A DNA stretch of 64,000 bases from Rhynochetos jubatus (taxonomy: Eukaryota; Chordata; Aves; Eurypygiformes; Rhynochetidae), in assembly GCA_027574665.1 (NCBI GenBank), contig CM050654.1, positions 23,194,222 to 23,258,221 on the forward strand, written 5' to 3'. The notes under the pieces are model-generated. The model searched no databases. It was not told where the DNA came from and saw nothing but the letters and a program-made list of their open reading frames with translations. This document shows positions 13,501 through 28,546 of this stretch, piece by piece (the first letter of the stretch is position 1; each line of letters begins with the position of its first letter). Position numbers and translations under genes: made by a program.

Positions 13501-15194
13501 AGTCACTCCATTAATAACTTGACCCTCAGTTTTAGGTGGGAAAGCATATTTCAGAATTAGGGTGACTCCTTGGAGGAGGACTTTGAAAGAATATATCAGT
13601 AAGTAAAAACAATGAGAAATGTTATGGGGTTTTACCTTTATAATCTTAAAGACTTAAATCTGTTGTATGTTCTTCAAGTGATGTATCATTTTACCATGTT
13701 TGGGGTTTTTTTTGTTTTTTTTTTTTTTTGTCAGAGAAAGACTGTCATAGAGAAGACGTGATTTAAAGCTTTCAGGGTGTAGATACTTGTGGTTAATACT
13801 TAATAATATTTCAGAGATTATATTTAATGATATTTTGTAGCAGTTTCTGTGCCTTAAAAAAGATTATTTTGTTAATTAGATTTAATAAATTGAATAAAAG
13901 AAGAGTCCATTTGTCTGGAGCACCAAATAGCCATGATGACTTATTTTGTCTTTCTTTCCTTTGCTCTTCTTCCGTCTCCTGATCCCTAGAGGCATATTTT
14001 ATTTTCAGCTTGCTGTGTGTTTGTCCTTTTCACTGAACTCAAGCAGAGTTTTTTCCTTCCATGTAGTGATGATGTACTTCATGGATGATGAAAAGTAATA
14101 AAATTACTTCCAGAGCCTTTGCTGCACTAGGTAAACAGAGGCTGGATTTTTGATGATCTGCACTTATTAGCAAAAGTATGTGCATTTATTTAATTTCTCA
14201 ATAATCACAGTGTTTTCTGTTTAGGGGTAGGACGCATACTGTTCTCACGAAACGTGCACCAATATATCTGAGATGGTGATTTAGAGAAGTGCACAAGTTT
14301 GAAATGGAGTTTGGTGAGACACTATGAAACTAAGAGGGTCTCTTGTTTTCTGCTGTAGAAAGTTGATCTGATTCTCAGCGGACTCTTCAGACGCTTGCTT
14401 TCCAAGAAGTTTTATGAGTTGTAAAAAGAGATTACAGAAATTATCGTAGCCTTGTGCTTTTCTACCTTTTTGTTTTGTGGATTCTAAGATTTTTCCAGAC
14501 CCCTTTAGAAATACTGCTTTCCTAGGCTGTTGTAAATTATGCACTTTTTGCTGCATATTGCTTTACTTAATTTTTGTGGATTTCTTTGTGTTGGGTATGG
14601 GGCCAAATGGACCAGTGGCCCACGAGATTCGAACAATGGCCTAATAATTTAAAGGTATGCAGAGGGTGAGAAAGTGTTTCTAGTAATCAAAAAAATTGAT
14701 TTGACCACTCTAAGATGACAAATCATAGGAATTCCTTTAAAATGAAATAGTACTGCATGGATATGCTGAACAGTTATCTCATAATTTTGCTGAGGGACAT
14801 AGATGTAAAAGTACGGTTTTCTGCACTGAAACCAAAATCACTCTATGCTAGAAACGAATCTCAAGTTCTTATACTTTTATATTGTAAAGTGGTTTTAAGG
14901 TTTGTGGTTTGGGGTGTGGGTGTTCTTTTGTGGTTGGTTTAGGGTTTTTTTGTAGTGTTTGTCTGTTTTTTATAGCCACCATACCATGCCCAAACCCGTA
15001 CCATACCATAAGCTTTCACTATAAGAAAAGAGTAAATAAGTAGATTTCAAGTTCTTGGGGGAGTGATGAGTGGTTTTGGTTTTTCGAGAAATGGTTGACA
15101 ATGTGGCAGCTGAATCAAAGAGGCAGATAAAACAGAAGACAAATGGCATCGAGCATTCATAAGCCTCAGAACAGCAACTCCTGTTCTTTTAAGC

Positions 15195-15218
15195 AAAAAA
15201 AAAAAAAAAAAAAAAAAA
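15195..15218 (+). repeat. Poly(A) run of 24 bases
   Basis: An uninterrupted run of 24 adenines. No recognisable SINE or processed transcript precedes it and no clear target-site duplication is visible, so it is recorded as a simple homopolymer. Confidence 0.9.
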
Positions 15219-18129
15219 GCTGTGTGTGAATCTGAAGATACTTGGAAATTTCTTATCTTCTTAAGCTCATAGACCTGGTTTTGGCAGTTAGAAAACCCTC
15301 AGGTGAAAAGACATACACTTCCACTTCGTCTGGAGTTTTAAGAGATTCAGGGAAGTGAGGGGGAAGGAATGCAGGCACAGACTAATAGGCTATTCCCCCT
15401 CCTGATGAGTACTTGATTAAATTATTTATTCCTACTGTATGACTGGGAAGGAAGGAACACGGAAGGTTTTGAATCTGAGTGTCATTCCACAATGCTGATG
15501 AAGTACTGTGGCTCCGGTGGCCTGGTCTGAAGCAGCTGATTTCTCTTTGCCTGAAAAAGAAAATGGGGGTGAATTAAGTAAAAAATGGAAATTACTTTGT
15601 TTTAAACCAACTGCTGCACTTTATAGAGTCTTGAAATTCTGTTTGGATTATATTGCAGTTGTGCAATATAATCGCTGCTTTCTGCAGCAAGGTACCGCTT
15701 CAGGGCAAACCCCCTCATTTCCAGGGAACTGTATAGTACTGCGTGCGTGTTAGGAAAAGTTCTGTGCCTCCATGAAGGGCCAGTAGATTACTCTGTGTAC
15801 CAAATTACACTTTGTTGGTTTTTTGGTTGGTTTTGGTGGTTTGGTTGCATGGTTTTAACATGGCCATCTAAAAAGAAGTCTTCAGTCTATGGGACAGCAG
15901 AGAAACCTGGGGCTGAGTTTTGGCACCTCATTCTGAATTTGACACCATTTATTTTCTCCTGCATACAAATTTTATATGTGCGTATGAGTAAAGCAGTGGT
16001 AGTCAGTACAGGAAGCTTTAGCCAATAGTGTCAAGACGCACGATGGCCAATTCTATGTTGTTGAACCTTCGGAAGTGTAGGTTGGAAATCTTCACAGATG
16101 AATGAGGTTTTAAAAGCTGTTTATAATACAAGCATTTAATTTGAATTGGTGGTTCCAAGTCGGTCCGTGGTTCTGTGCCTTCTGAACAGATGTTATTGGC
16201 AGACATGTTTCTATGGTTTTTGATTCTACCAAGTGACATGCCCTGACAAGACAGTAGGAACTTGGCAGGTATTTTTCTATGTAGTCATGAGCTGATACAA
16301 TGATTGCAAATGTTTTGAATATTTCAGAATTTATCAGGAGCTAGGTCACTAAAACTAGCAACTTTGTCTCCTTAGTCTGAATCATTGCATTTTTGAGCAC
16401 GTTTGGGAAAATATGGGTATCTCTCATACTAGCATGAGGTGAAAAATAATTTTCTTTTGAGTACTTGGTGTTGTCAATGACCAGAAGAGTGGATTGCACC
16501 AGAACAATACGTTTATCTTTGTCTGCAGATTATGGTGAAATAGCTCACGGAAGTTGATCCTTTTCTTGTTGATATTCAAGATTCCTTTATACTTAGTTGC
16601 TGAAAGTTGTTTCTCATTGCGCATAGCAGTGACGTCCTTTAAATTGGACTCTGAATCTGGTAAATTGGTTGCAGAATGTATTTCCCTGATTTGATTCTAA
16701 TATTCTAAACAGTAATGCTTCATTAATAACTATCGATATTTCAATACTTTTCAACAGTCCAATGTGGTATCATGTTTTACTGCTGCCTCGTATTCATATA
16801 TGAGCTGGCAATCAATATCAGCCAGTGCAACCTTGATTTTGAAATGCAGTTTAAATGTGGAGGGCAAAACATTTTCAGTGGAAAGAAAACAATTTCGAAA
16901 TTGAATTGCTACTGCAGATTTTCACTTCCTTTTTCATTGAGAAGAATTTGTTTTCTTTTACAGGATACTGTCATATCTGTTTATTTGTTCCTTTCCCCTG
17001 CAGATGCAAGGTAGCATTAACTTGGGCTTTTGTTTTAGAATAACTGAATCTAATCTAGTTGATGTTTTGTTTTCCATAATTGTTGTTTACACAATCTAGA
17101 ACAGGAGTAATTTTTCAAAAGTGAGTAAATAACAGAAGTAAATGAAAACATGAGGGATGTGTTTCTGGCTGTCCTTTAGAGTCTTCACTGGTGTGGGTTT
17201 TGTGCAACTGGAGGAAGGCTTCCAGTTGTATTCTTGCCGACTGGATGTACTGTCAGATAAATTTTAATGCGGCCCTGTGTCACAGTATAGAGCCAAGTAG
17301 AATAGAAAGCCAAGAAGAAAAAGGGATGAGGGAGGACTAATACTTCGGAAAATATTAAGACTTTTGGATTCAAGCCCCAGAGAAAACTGCTGCCAAAGCT
17401 GCCTTGAAGTTCCGTTGTTCTGGCTTACCATCACATGAAAGTCTGAAAATGACTGATAAAGACTAAGTGAATTAAACATTGTTTACAAAGACTCACTGGT
17501 CATAGGGAAAATTTTTGGTTTAAAAAGAATTACATCCCTGAACAAAGCTAAGCAAAACAGAGTGTAACAAATGCAGGGCTTGTTTGATTGTGAAAGAGGC
17601 CTGTGGTTATCATCCTAGCCTCACCACGATGTTTTCTAACACCTCAAATCCTAGCAGCCTGTTTTCCAGGTTTCTTTCCCAGTCTGTTTTCCCCTTTGTC
17701 TTTTACTTGTGATAGAAAGCAATTCAGTAGTGAAATGGGTCTGGTTGTTAGGAAGTGTAGGAAAACCAAAGGATATGCTTCCTCTCTCTTTACTTTAGCC
17801 CCTGATATAATAGCGGAAACTGGTTGGTTAACACGTACTGCGTCTTTCTACAACGCTGTTTAGCTAACATACATATTTTCTGCTTCAGCTGGAGGACTGC
17901 TTTGGTGGCAGTCACCATTCTGTTCCCATAACTCAGTTTACTCCATGTGGGACATCGAGAAAATTGACGTCATTCCATCTAGCTCCTGTGTTCTGGCTTT
18001 GCTTAGGGGACACAGCTATTCTTAGGGCATTCCTCTGTGAAGAGCTGAATATGAAACTCTTAAAGTATGCTAGTATTTCCTTGCTGCTGATTTATAAAAA
18101 AATTGCATTAAAAATTGCATTTGTTCGGC

Positions 18130-18255
18130 AGTTTTTGATTTGGTTTGGGGGTTTTTTGTGTGCTGGGTTTTGTTTGGTTATTTTTTGGGGGTTTTTTTTG
18201 GTTTTTTTTTTTTTTTTTGTTGTTGTTTTGTGTTTCGTTTTGGTTTTTTTTGTGC
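18130..18255 (+). repeat. T/G-rich low-complexity tract
   Basis: About 125 bases almost entirely of T and G, with repeated units such as GGGGGTTTTTT and GTTGTTGTTTT and a long T run near 18202. Similar tracts recur elsewhere in the transcribed strand of this gene. No coding or RNA function is visible. Confidence 0.85.
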
Positions 18256-21200
18256 AGATTCAAATATTTAGTAAGTAAAGCTTTCTGTGTATGGATTGGG
18301 TGAAGTATCAACAGTGGCATTAGTGTCACTCCAACATGTCTCATTAGTGCTAACACTCATAGGTGTTAGCAAGGCTTGGTCATGAGAATGAAGTTTCTCT
18401 TACATTTGGTCTTTTATCTCCTGTGATTTCCCATCCTGGTGTCAAGAATCATCTCTTTCCTTCTCATATTCTTTGGGAAGCAGGTAGTGAACTTTGCCAG
18501 TGTGGTTGGCAGCCTTGAAATATCTTGTAGCAACACAGCACTGCATTTTAGGCTCTTGAACTGAAAGGAATAATTGTTATTGAACTCTCATCTCAATTTT
18601 ACAGGCTTATTCTCCTTCTGTGGCTTTTTAATGGATCTTGTGAGTAAACAGCTTTCTTCTGATACATATAAAAATTCAGGGATATACTGGAGGTACTACA
18701 TCCTTTTTGAACCTGACAGGTGAGCCCTTTCAAGAAGAACATCCTGCCGTACATCCCTGCAATGATGTATGCTGATGCAATTTTCCATTTTTAGAGTGTT
18801 TGCACAAAGACATGGAGTGGGTTTGGGAATTTTACCTCCATATTCCTATAACCCAAGCCAGGTTTTACCGATCACCCCCAGCCTGTATCCATTTGCAGAA
18901 CAGCAGCTGAGCCTCACTAGGAAATTAGACAGGCACAAAAAGTAGACTCAGATTACACTAATGAGCTCATTAAGTGAGGTATAGGGAGCCTGTCTGGCCA
19001 GAATGAGGAACTGAGAGAGGTCTGGCTGTATTCCTTGCTTTATGTCTCTTACATTCTGTAGTGTTTTCACCTTCTGTGTATTTATTTGTGTGCAGAGGTA
19101 GTTGCTTTTTTGACCCTCTACTTCTTTCCTGTATTCTCATATTTGCAGAAAGAAAAATATTGCATTCTTTTCCAGCCTTTGAGGAAGAAAACCTGATACA
19201 ATGGGTGTTCGCAGGCTGTAAAGCTCGTGACAGAGCACTAACAAAACACATTTGCTTTTTAAAACTTTTCAGATGATATTTCTTTCTCTTCCAACATAAA
19301 CCGTTCTGTAATTCTATGATACGTCTGCTCAGTTATGCTCTCTGGCCATATTACAGAACTCCTCATTTACTACATGGAAAATCAAAGCACAGCAAAATTG
19401 CTAATTTTTAAAATAATCATTAGAAACATCTGATTAAAAGCCCGTCACGTTTATTATGTCGTAACAATGTTATCCACAACAGCACATAAACTTGAAGATT
19501 GCTTCAGAATGTTAGCAGTTTTCAGTTAATGGCAAAACGTATTCTGTATTGTAGGAAGACATGTGCCTTGCTGCTGTGGCCTAAAGGAGACAATAACGTT
19601 TTGAGCTTTCTGATTGTTAAAAGCCAGGGCCCATGCACATTTTAACAATTTGGGAACATTAGTTTTTACTGTTTCAAATCCAGCGAAACATGGGTTTGGG
19701 TTCTGTAGTATGTTATTAATTTGTATCTTGTTAGTTTTTGTTACATTTTCTCTGCCCTTTTTTTTCAGGTGGACTTTCCTAATATAAAAAAGTCTTCCAT
19801 TAATGAGGTCATTTTCCTTCAGTTCCTAATTAATTTTCATTGTTCAGGAGGGAAGCTTTCAGCTGCAGTTTTCTGGGAGTTGTTCTGGTTTGACATCATT
19901 TATTGCTGTTGCTTTGCACTTGTGACTTGTGTTAGCGATGGCCCAGTACTTAAGTAGGGAAAACAGAAAGAAGAATTTGATAACAGACCAGCAAAAACCT
20001 GCAGCAAATATTCCAGAGTTCTGCCTGGTAGAACACAAGCCAGAAAGCTGGAGGGGCAGATGGTGCTGAGGGCTAATAGAGACCTCATAAAAGCAGCCAG
20101 GGCTTGCATGAGGAGCAGGTTGGGATATGGTCGGTGGAGGATTTACGAAGGCATTTTGGGAGAACCTGGAGAGACACAGTGGAGGAGTATAGGGAACCTG
20201 GAACAGACCTCTTGAATCTATTGAGTTCTTAGTGTAGGTGATACAAGGTGGGTAACCTTAGCCTTGCTTTGAGCTGGAGTTTGGACTATTTGACTTCCAA
20301 AGGTGCCTCCCAAACTATTTTTTCCGTCTGTTTTCAGTAATCTTCTTTTACATAACTAATTAATATGATACTAAACATTTTATCAAAAATTGATATATTT
20401 TTTCTTTAGCTGCAGTTGAAATGGATTCACTGTGAAAATTCCAGCATCTAGCTAGCTATAAAAACGTGAAAGAAACTCTCAACTTCTTTCCTTCCTTCCA
20501 GCACTAAATCTTTTAAATGGCAGTGCAAAAATCTCTAAAGTGATGATTATTTATTTATTTTTATGAGAGGGAGAACTGAATCTGAAATTGTTGTTGCGTT
20601 ATCTGGTTTTTCTATCTAAAGCTATTTCTCTAGTAAATGTTTTGTGGCTTTTGTAGCTATTACTGATCCCCAAAACTATCCTTCTTCCTAAAAACTGATA
20701 AATTTCACAAAGTCCTGGGAGTTGCCTTCAAAAAACCAGAGATCCATCTTGGTGTAGCCCAGTGACTACCGACAGCAGTTCTGTTGGATGTGGGGGTTCC
20801 CCCAGGTGTCAGTGCAGAAGCTCAGCCATATGCCTTCAAGAATTCTTTCTCCAATAGCACACCTACTGGAATAACTAATTTATCTGAGTAATTTTCTTCT
20901 ACTTCGTATGTCCAGCTCCTCCTGGGTAATGTTTTATCTAATGATTGGTAAGAATCAGTAAATGTAGACTGTCTCCCAGGGTCACAAGTAGAGCTCCTTA
21001 GCTATTAGTATGATAATAATACATTGCTAACAATGTGAGGAACATGTTTTTTATAAAGAGAAGGTATAGTGTGGTTTTAGTCAGCTTGTGGACCTGAATA
21101 CATTTTTGATGATAATGGAAAAATATATTTAAACATAAAAGGACATGGCCATTAGCAGTTCCGCTGTATAATAAAGAATAGTTAATTAACAAAACAGGCT

Positions 21201-24200
21201 GTTGAAAACTCATACTATGTTCAATGTAATGGTCTTTCCAGGCTTTAGTTAAACTAGTGTATCACATGGGTTAACTTGAAATGCCCTTTTGTTTAAGGAC
21301 TGGATGCAGGTAGTTGAGATAAGCTCAACTCCTTTCATTCACTGCACCATGTTTGACCTAATTCCTCCTCCTAAATTTACTTAGAGTTCTTCTCTCTCAG
21401 GGGAGACTTGTTTAGAAGTCCAAGTAATTTAAAATTTCAGTTATATCGTATATTTGTTTAGAAAGATAGTTAATTCCTTTCTTGCCCTATATAGATATGA
21501 ACTTCCAACTGCTGGAGGCAAGAAATTGTGCATTTGTCTCTCTGAAGAAAAGCAGAATATGTGTAATTTAAAGAAGTGACCAATTTCCAGGGAAATAATA
21601 TCCTTAAGTGAGAAGTCATAAGCCTCTTGTTTAATAATAACTGTTTGGATGCAGAGATTGTTAGAGTTGTTATTTCAGACACTGCTGGGTTTCGCTATGG
21701 GACCAGAAAATTCTTAACCTGTAGAAATGCATAGAAATTTCTATATGCAAGAAAAAAAAAATGCATGTTCCTTTTGTCTAAGCTGTTTAAAGTAATTTGA
21801 TTGCCGTTGTTTGTAGATACACTTCTCCAGAATTAAAGCTGTCAATGAAGTGGAGATATTCCAGAACCTCTTTGGCTTGATTGGCTGGTTGCCTTTGGTT
21901 GCAGTATAACACTGGCCGCCTCTGTGTTTTTACTTTGTTAAAGGAGGTAATTTACTGTAAGGTGGACAGATGCCTAGAGATTTCTGATGCTCAGCTTTTT
22001 CCAGACAGTTTTTGGGAAAAGCCTCGGGCTTATTCATGAATGTTTCAGTCTTAGAGTGATTTCAGGCCATTGCCTTTATTCAGTCCTGATTTTTGAGAGA
22101 TTTAACTGAAACTTCCTCCAGTAATGCAGTGCTGAGCATAGGACTTGTAGAGTAGCTGTGTTTTTGGTTTGTGGGTGTTTTTTTGCCTTTGACTTTCATT
22201 TTACGAAACAATAGTGAAAAATATCTATGACAACACTATAGTTTACACATAAGCTTAAAATTATCTTGGTTTTTGAACTCAACATGAATATATTTAACAT
22301 AGAGAAGTATCTCATGGCTCTGGTTTTGCAACGAGGCTTCTTGAAACAGAATGTGGATGGTAAACCAAATGTTATGTATCCTGTCTCCCTGTCTTTTTTA
22401 TTTTGCAGGAACTTTTCATTTTATGCATGGAAAAATGTCTCTGCTTTTCATTTACATGTCCTTCTCCAAGCATGTCACTTAATACATTAAAATATATTAT
22501 CCTGGGTTTATATGCAGTTGTAATACAAGGCAAATTCACTTCTTCTGAAAGATAATCATTCTTCCATTAATTCAGAAATGTTGCTTATTGTCTCCAAGTT
22601 TGTAATTTCCAAATGTAGTTTCTTTGTAAATGTTCACTCTTGATAACAAAGACTGTTTGGGAGACCTTTACCACTTTCAACATCATTGAGGTTTTTTCAT
22701 CTCCTTCATATGTTAATGGAAGTTGTGAGTGGTTTTGGATTAAACTAATTTAACATGAGTCATGTAACATAATGCTGTATACAATTACACTTATTCTTCT
22801 GCTGTGCGAGAAAGCAGAGTAGCTGAGCGCCTTCCAATAAATGGTCCATTACGCAAGGAGAATCTGCATCATCAGTTTTAGCTATTGTGTTAAAAGCTTC
22901 GGTTCTCATATAGGCTAGATCAAATAAGAATTCTTGACTTAAGACACAGAATTTGGTCCAAGTTCTTAAGTTGGTTGTAACATAGCATTTAACAGATAAT
23001 AAATGAACTTGAAAGAAACATTTTTCCAATTTCTAATGGTGTAATTTCTGGATTTCTTTTTCAAACAAAAAGATTTTTAAAATTGCATGTTCCAAGAAAA
23101 CGCAAAGTGAGCATATTTGCTGGTGATGAGGCTGTGACTTTGTAACAATTCCGTAAATGTCTGAATTTTACGTAGGCAGAACATTTTAAAGCAACACCTG
23201 CCTATTGTGGCAGTTTTTAATTCACAGTTTCATTTCAAGGATATGTTCTTTTCTCTTTCAGCTGGCATTAGTGAATGTGAAGTCTTGAGCCAGACAGCTT
23301 CTGAAAATTTAATCTAGAAGTACTGTAGTACTTTATTCTTTTCTGAAAGTGTCATTTATTGACTTCTTGGAATCGCTGCAGCAAATCTGTAATGTAAGAG
23401 AAATGTAACTCTGAAAAGCGCATTTCAGTGTTGTCATTGCCATTCTTGTTTTTCTTGTACCTTTGAGGTCTTATTCTGTCAGGCCAGAGTAAGTAGTTCT
23501 GAAAAATTTTTTAATTTGAATTTTGTCTTTTTTAAAACATTTTTATTCCTTCCTTTAAATATGAATGGTTGATGAAATACACTCTCCTGGAAAATTGTTT
23601 TCAATTTCCTTTTAAACATCCTGCTAAACCTGTGTTTCCTAAACCTTTATTTTCTCTGTTGTACAAGAGGTCTGTTTCATTGTGTTTTCACTACTCTTGG
23701 TGCAAAAAATTGTAGAATTTAAATGACACAAGATCAAGTCCATAAGTTTTCTCAATAAAATAGATTTTTTGATTATCATTTGGGGAATCTGACAGTTACG
23801 TCCTAAAGACTTCATATAGCTGAAGCGAGTTACTGCTTGCTCATTTAAATCCACAGATAGAAGCAGTATTTAAAAGCTTTGATGGTTGTCCTTGAATAAC
23901 TTTTTTGTATAGGATGGTGTCAGATGCTTTGCACAACTACAGGTAATTAACATCTTTAGATTTGTCTTTAGATTAGATTGTAATAGGAATTAACAGTTTG
24001 AGGAAGCTTTAAATTAGTGGTATTATCCGGGGTCTTGGCTACACGACTTACTAAGACCTACAAGCAGGCTCTTGACATTTTGAGAACTCTTTCTGTGCTG
24101 TGGAAAACTGTCAGAATGTTGTCACTTACAGGAATGACAGAACTATACTTGCTAGAATAAAAACATGGGCGTGTCACATTTCTGACAATGTCAGTAATAT

Positions 24201-24763
24201 TTTTCACTGGTTTTCATTGTGTTGCTGGCAATTAAAAACCTTCACAGTTTTGTATTTTCTGTGTGTTGGCTGTACTCTACGCTTTCTGTTTGGTACATCA
24301 GTGGTTGGATTGCTTGTTTATTAGGACTAAATTTCCTGGATCTGCACTTGATGAATACATTTTCTGGTATAAAGGAAAGTGGCAGTCCAGTTTGCCCAAG
24401 TGGTTGCTAAAAATGGACTTATATTAGAGAAATTTTCTTTTTTTTTTTTTTTTTTATATTAAGATCAGCTGTAGCATCCTCTACCTTTTAAACATTTTTC
24501 TTTCCTGAAATATTAACATTGGTACAAATTCATACATTGAAATCGGAGGTTATTGAATTGAAAATAGCTAGTTTGGGATAACTTTGGAAAAGATACAGGT
24601 CATGTAAGGTGAGTTGTGTATAAGAAGTTGAACGCCTAGAACTGTACAGAAATTCCATCTGTTTTCCATAGGCATTTCTTTTAGCCTTTAAAATGATTTT
24701 CACCAACAAGCTTGTGCTTTTTAGTAGGAATAAAGTTAATTGTTGTCACAGTAGCTAGTTGAG

Positions 24764-24966
24764 GCTTCTTGTAGAGAAGAAGCTGGGAACACAGATGATT
24801 CTGGGAACATCAGAAACTGAAAAAGTTCTCAGCTTGATATAAACATTCCTGACAAACAATCAAACCAGTAGTGTGTTATCAATATTCTTCTTGGCACAAA
24901 TTCAAAACTGGCCTCGTACTAGCTATTGGGAGGAAAATTAACTCTATCCCAACTAAAACCAGCACA
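24764..24966 (-). mobile_element. Truncated LTR fragment, same family as the intron-7 LTR
   Basis: About 200 bases align by eye with positions 39893-40086. Shared blocks include CTTCTTGTAGAGA, GAAGCTGGGAACACAG and CTCTATCCCAACTAAAA, and both copies end in CAGCACA. In the family as I know it from bird genomes, the promoter strand is the minus strand here. Only the part near one terminus is left; the rest of the LTR is missing. Confidence 0.75.
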
Positions 24967-26070
24967 AAGGTATAGAGAACGAAACAACTTATAAATGAAG
25001 GGCATGGCAAAATCTTCAGTTTAAAATCAGTTGTGCCACTTAGTCCAATTGTATTGCCACAGTCTGCTGCCGAGAAGTATCAGGGGTGAAATGTACCATA
25101 GGTCTAATTCATTCAGTCTCAGGGCAATAAATAATTCAAAAATGTTTTAGTTCTTATTGATGTTTAGCACTATAAGTGGACAAATAGTGTATGGACTGTT
25201 AGCATCTACACAGGAAATTATCTGAGAGGAGAAGGAAGGATGCTAGATTTTTAATTGTTGATGAGAGCAGATGCTTTCTAGATTAACCCATTTTCCTAAG
25301 AACTTTCTGGATTTGTATAATAGCCTGTTTCTTGTTTTGCACACAATCATGGAATAGTAATGATGAAGTAGCAGGGATAAAACCAGCTTATTTTCTGTAG
25401 AAACTGCAACAGTCTGAAGGCAGCATCACTGAATAACGACAATATAGTCGTTAATAATGTAAGTCTTAATTTGTATGGTAAAATTCAATATCCTGAAAAA
25501 AACCCATGTTCTTTTTTTATGCACACATGCACAAAAAAGAGCATAGCAAAGAAAATATACGTAGGTTTGCTTATGACTCATCGAATTTGATCATTTGCCT
25601 AATCAAATTTCACTTTATCTTCACCTGACTGTCACTAGATTTAATCCAGCTTGGTGGAGAATGTATTGGAGCAGCAATCTGTTTGCATGTCAAATGTAGA
25701 AAATGGGGTAGTAGAAGGCAAACTGCTTCTAAAATGACAGAAATATGGCCCTGATGCTTTTCTTTCTATACATTTTAAAGTTACATTTTAAAAGAAAATT
25801 TAAAAATTATTCCTGCTCATTCACCCATATTCCATAAGACTATACCAATGTTTATGTTAGTATCATGTTGTTACTGGGTCCGTCCGGGACCCAGGAGTTT
25901 CCTTCTAGTGTTGTGCTACTAGATAGTCAGTGGTATGCAGCAGTTGTCTCTCAGCTTTCATTTATAACTTGGTTTTTCTCTCCTGCTCGATGGAGAGTCT
26001 CCATTCAGGTTTACATGCACAGTATAGGTCGGATTAGAAGCCTGTTTCTTAATAGTAAGATGCAAAACCA

Positions 26071-26215
26071 GGGGGGTTTATGTGTTGGTTTTTGGTTTTT
26101 ACTGTTGATGGATTTTTTTAATGTTGGGTTGGGGTTTTTTTATTGGGTGGAAGATTTCCAAAGGATCTTTCTGCGTTTTTTTGGGGGGAGCAGTGTAATT
26201 TTTAGTTTCTTTGGG
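26071..26215 (+). repeat. T/G-rich low-complexity tract
   Basis: G runs alternate with T runs (GGGGGG at 26071, GGGTTGGGGTTTTTT near 26125, GGGGGG near 26183). The long open frame that crosses it (25865-26245) reflects the skewed composition and has no recognisable protein similarity. Confidence 0.7.
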
Positions 26216-28546
26216 ATTCACATTCTTTCTTGTTTTCTGATTTGATTTGCTATTACCTCTTAATTTGTGATACAGAAGCTATGAAGGTTGCCAAAAAGAG
26301 AGGGGGAACATTTAAGTCATTAAAGCAGTCCATACATCTTCATAATTTTTTTTCCACTCCATATATCTCTTGGATAAACTGATTTTCATGAGTAATGATA
26401 TAAATGGCATCAGTTTGCTCCACATTGCTACGGAGTTTATACGTTCACAGTACTTCAAAAAAGTCATGACAAAAAATATGGTCACTGCACTGTATCTCAA
26501 TGTGTTTGATAGGTATGGGTTTTTTTCCAAGCATGGGTTGTGATTAGGCTGCTAGGGTAGATCATTAATAGAAGAGGTTCCTGTTATGTATTGGAAAAGA
26601 ACCTTTTCCTGTTTTATGTTAACAGTGAGAGATGTGCTGCAATCATTGTCTGTGGTGGCTCTACAGAGAAATACTGGAGTTCATCTCAGCCCCAAGGATA
26701 CCACTAAAGCCTTGCTGAATAAGGGAGTGGAATACGAACATGCAAGCAGAAATATTGGTTTTCATTCTGATAACATCTGTATCAACTCAGAAAAACTGCC
26801 ATAAGGCCATAGTGTTATTTGGTAAAATGAACACTCATGAAATTTTAATTTTACACATTACAGACTTGCAAAGAGTAAATTTAGCCTAAATGCATAGACA
26901 GACATAACAATTAATGACATTTTTCAAGTACATGTTTGATAACAAGTAGTTTCTGCAGGCATTGTATTCGTCACCTTCTGAGTCTATGTTCATAAAGTTG
27001 CCTAGAAAGCTATTTTTAAAGTTTTTAAAAGTCTTTCTCCAAGTGATGAGTATCACTTGGAATCATTCCCTGGAAGAGTAGCTGAACTTTATGGTATATG
27101 TTTGTTGTATTCTCCAAGAGTGTCTCTCTTCCTGTTTGTTGACATGTTTGTTTCTGAAGACAGTCATCAAAACATGAAGCTGCATAATTATTTCTTAGAT
27201 TGCCAAGTATGCCCCTATTTATTTTTAGGCATGGTGGGCTGGTCAGTGATGTGTAGAAGCGCTGAAAAACCTGTATGGGAATTAGCCCATAAAGGGCAGC
27301 ATGACTGTAACAGGGCAGTACCATGTGGACAGCTACTGTTTTATTTGGTTTTAAGAAATAAGTTCTCATAATGGTTGTAGACCTTGCTCTCTTATCTCTT
27401 AACACTCTGATGAGTTTGTGCAACTATCTAACCATTTTAGAGAATAATTTAGTGTGTGTAGACTGATACACATATAGCTGCATGTATATTAACTGTTTGC
27501 ATCACTCAGTACAGAAAGGCAATTTTTATATAAGTGCAGTTCTCAGAATCTGTCACAACACATACATGGTTAATATACCATATAGGAATCGGGTTTTTAG
27601 GGAAAACCTAGTATTTATTTTAATAATCCTACCACCTTGGTGTAGGAAAAAGCCCCTGCTAGAAAGAATTTTCGTTGCCTTAAAAAAAATTTAAATAGGC
27701 ATGGCTGCTCACACTAACGAAATCCATGTGAATTTTCAGCTTACAAATAAAGAAGCAGATAGTACAGACGCCCTCCTCCCTTTTCTTTCTGAAAAACGGA
27801 GTTGTAAGCTAAATAAATGACCTAAGGGTACGAAACGGTACTTGCATTATGTACTTTAGCTATTAGGTAAAAACGAAGCTTATGGAAAAAGATCCTGGTG
27901 TCCTTCCTGTCAGACAGATCTCTCTCCCTTGTTGCTGGTGCATGTTCTCTGGATATTTGGAGCTATAGATCATCCAGCTTCTGAAGGAAAAGTACCTTTT
28001 GAGACAGCTGGTTCTCAGTCCAAGCGTGGCTGGGCATATCTTCAGGGCCACTGGTGCTATGGATTTGAGAAGGGTTTGCTGAGAAGGCTAAACAACAATC
28101 AATGTTTTCATTTCAGAATGATGAATCATTTTAATATAGCATGGATGAAATTATTCATTATTTAATAAATAGGGGAAGACTTGGCATTCTTGGGCTTTCA
28201 GTTCCAGAAAAAAACATTTCTGTGTTTTCCTAAAGTTTTTTGTGGTTGACATGAAAAATGTCTGATTTGTATAGGTATTTACTTATTAGGAAATTTCTCA
28301 TCTCTTTGTGAGCCTGTGCAAAGACTCCTTTTTTGTCTTTTGTTGTGGTAAGAACTATTGACTACGGGCTCAGAAGCTGTGGTAGCTCAGCTGAAAAAGC
28401 AGGGATTTCAAGTCTGTGCATAGCCTTGACTGGCAAATTTTGAGAGAGGGATAGCTCATGTCATGTTAGGTTGCATGTCTATGAGAATTTAGTTTCTGTT
28501 AAAGAATTGTTAAAAAAATAGAATTTCCTCAACTAGCATTAAGCTG

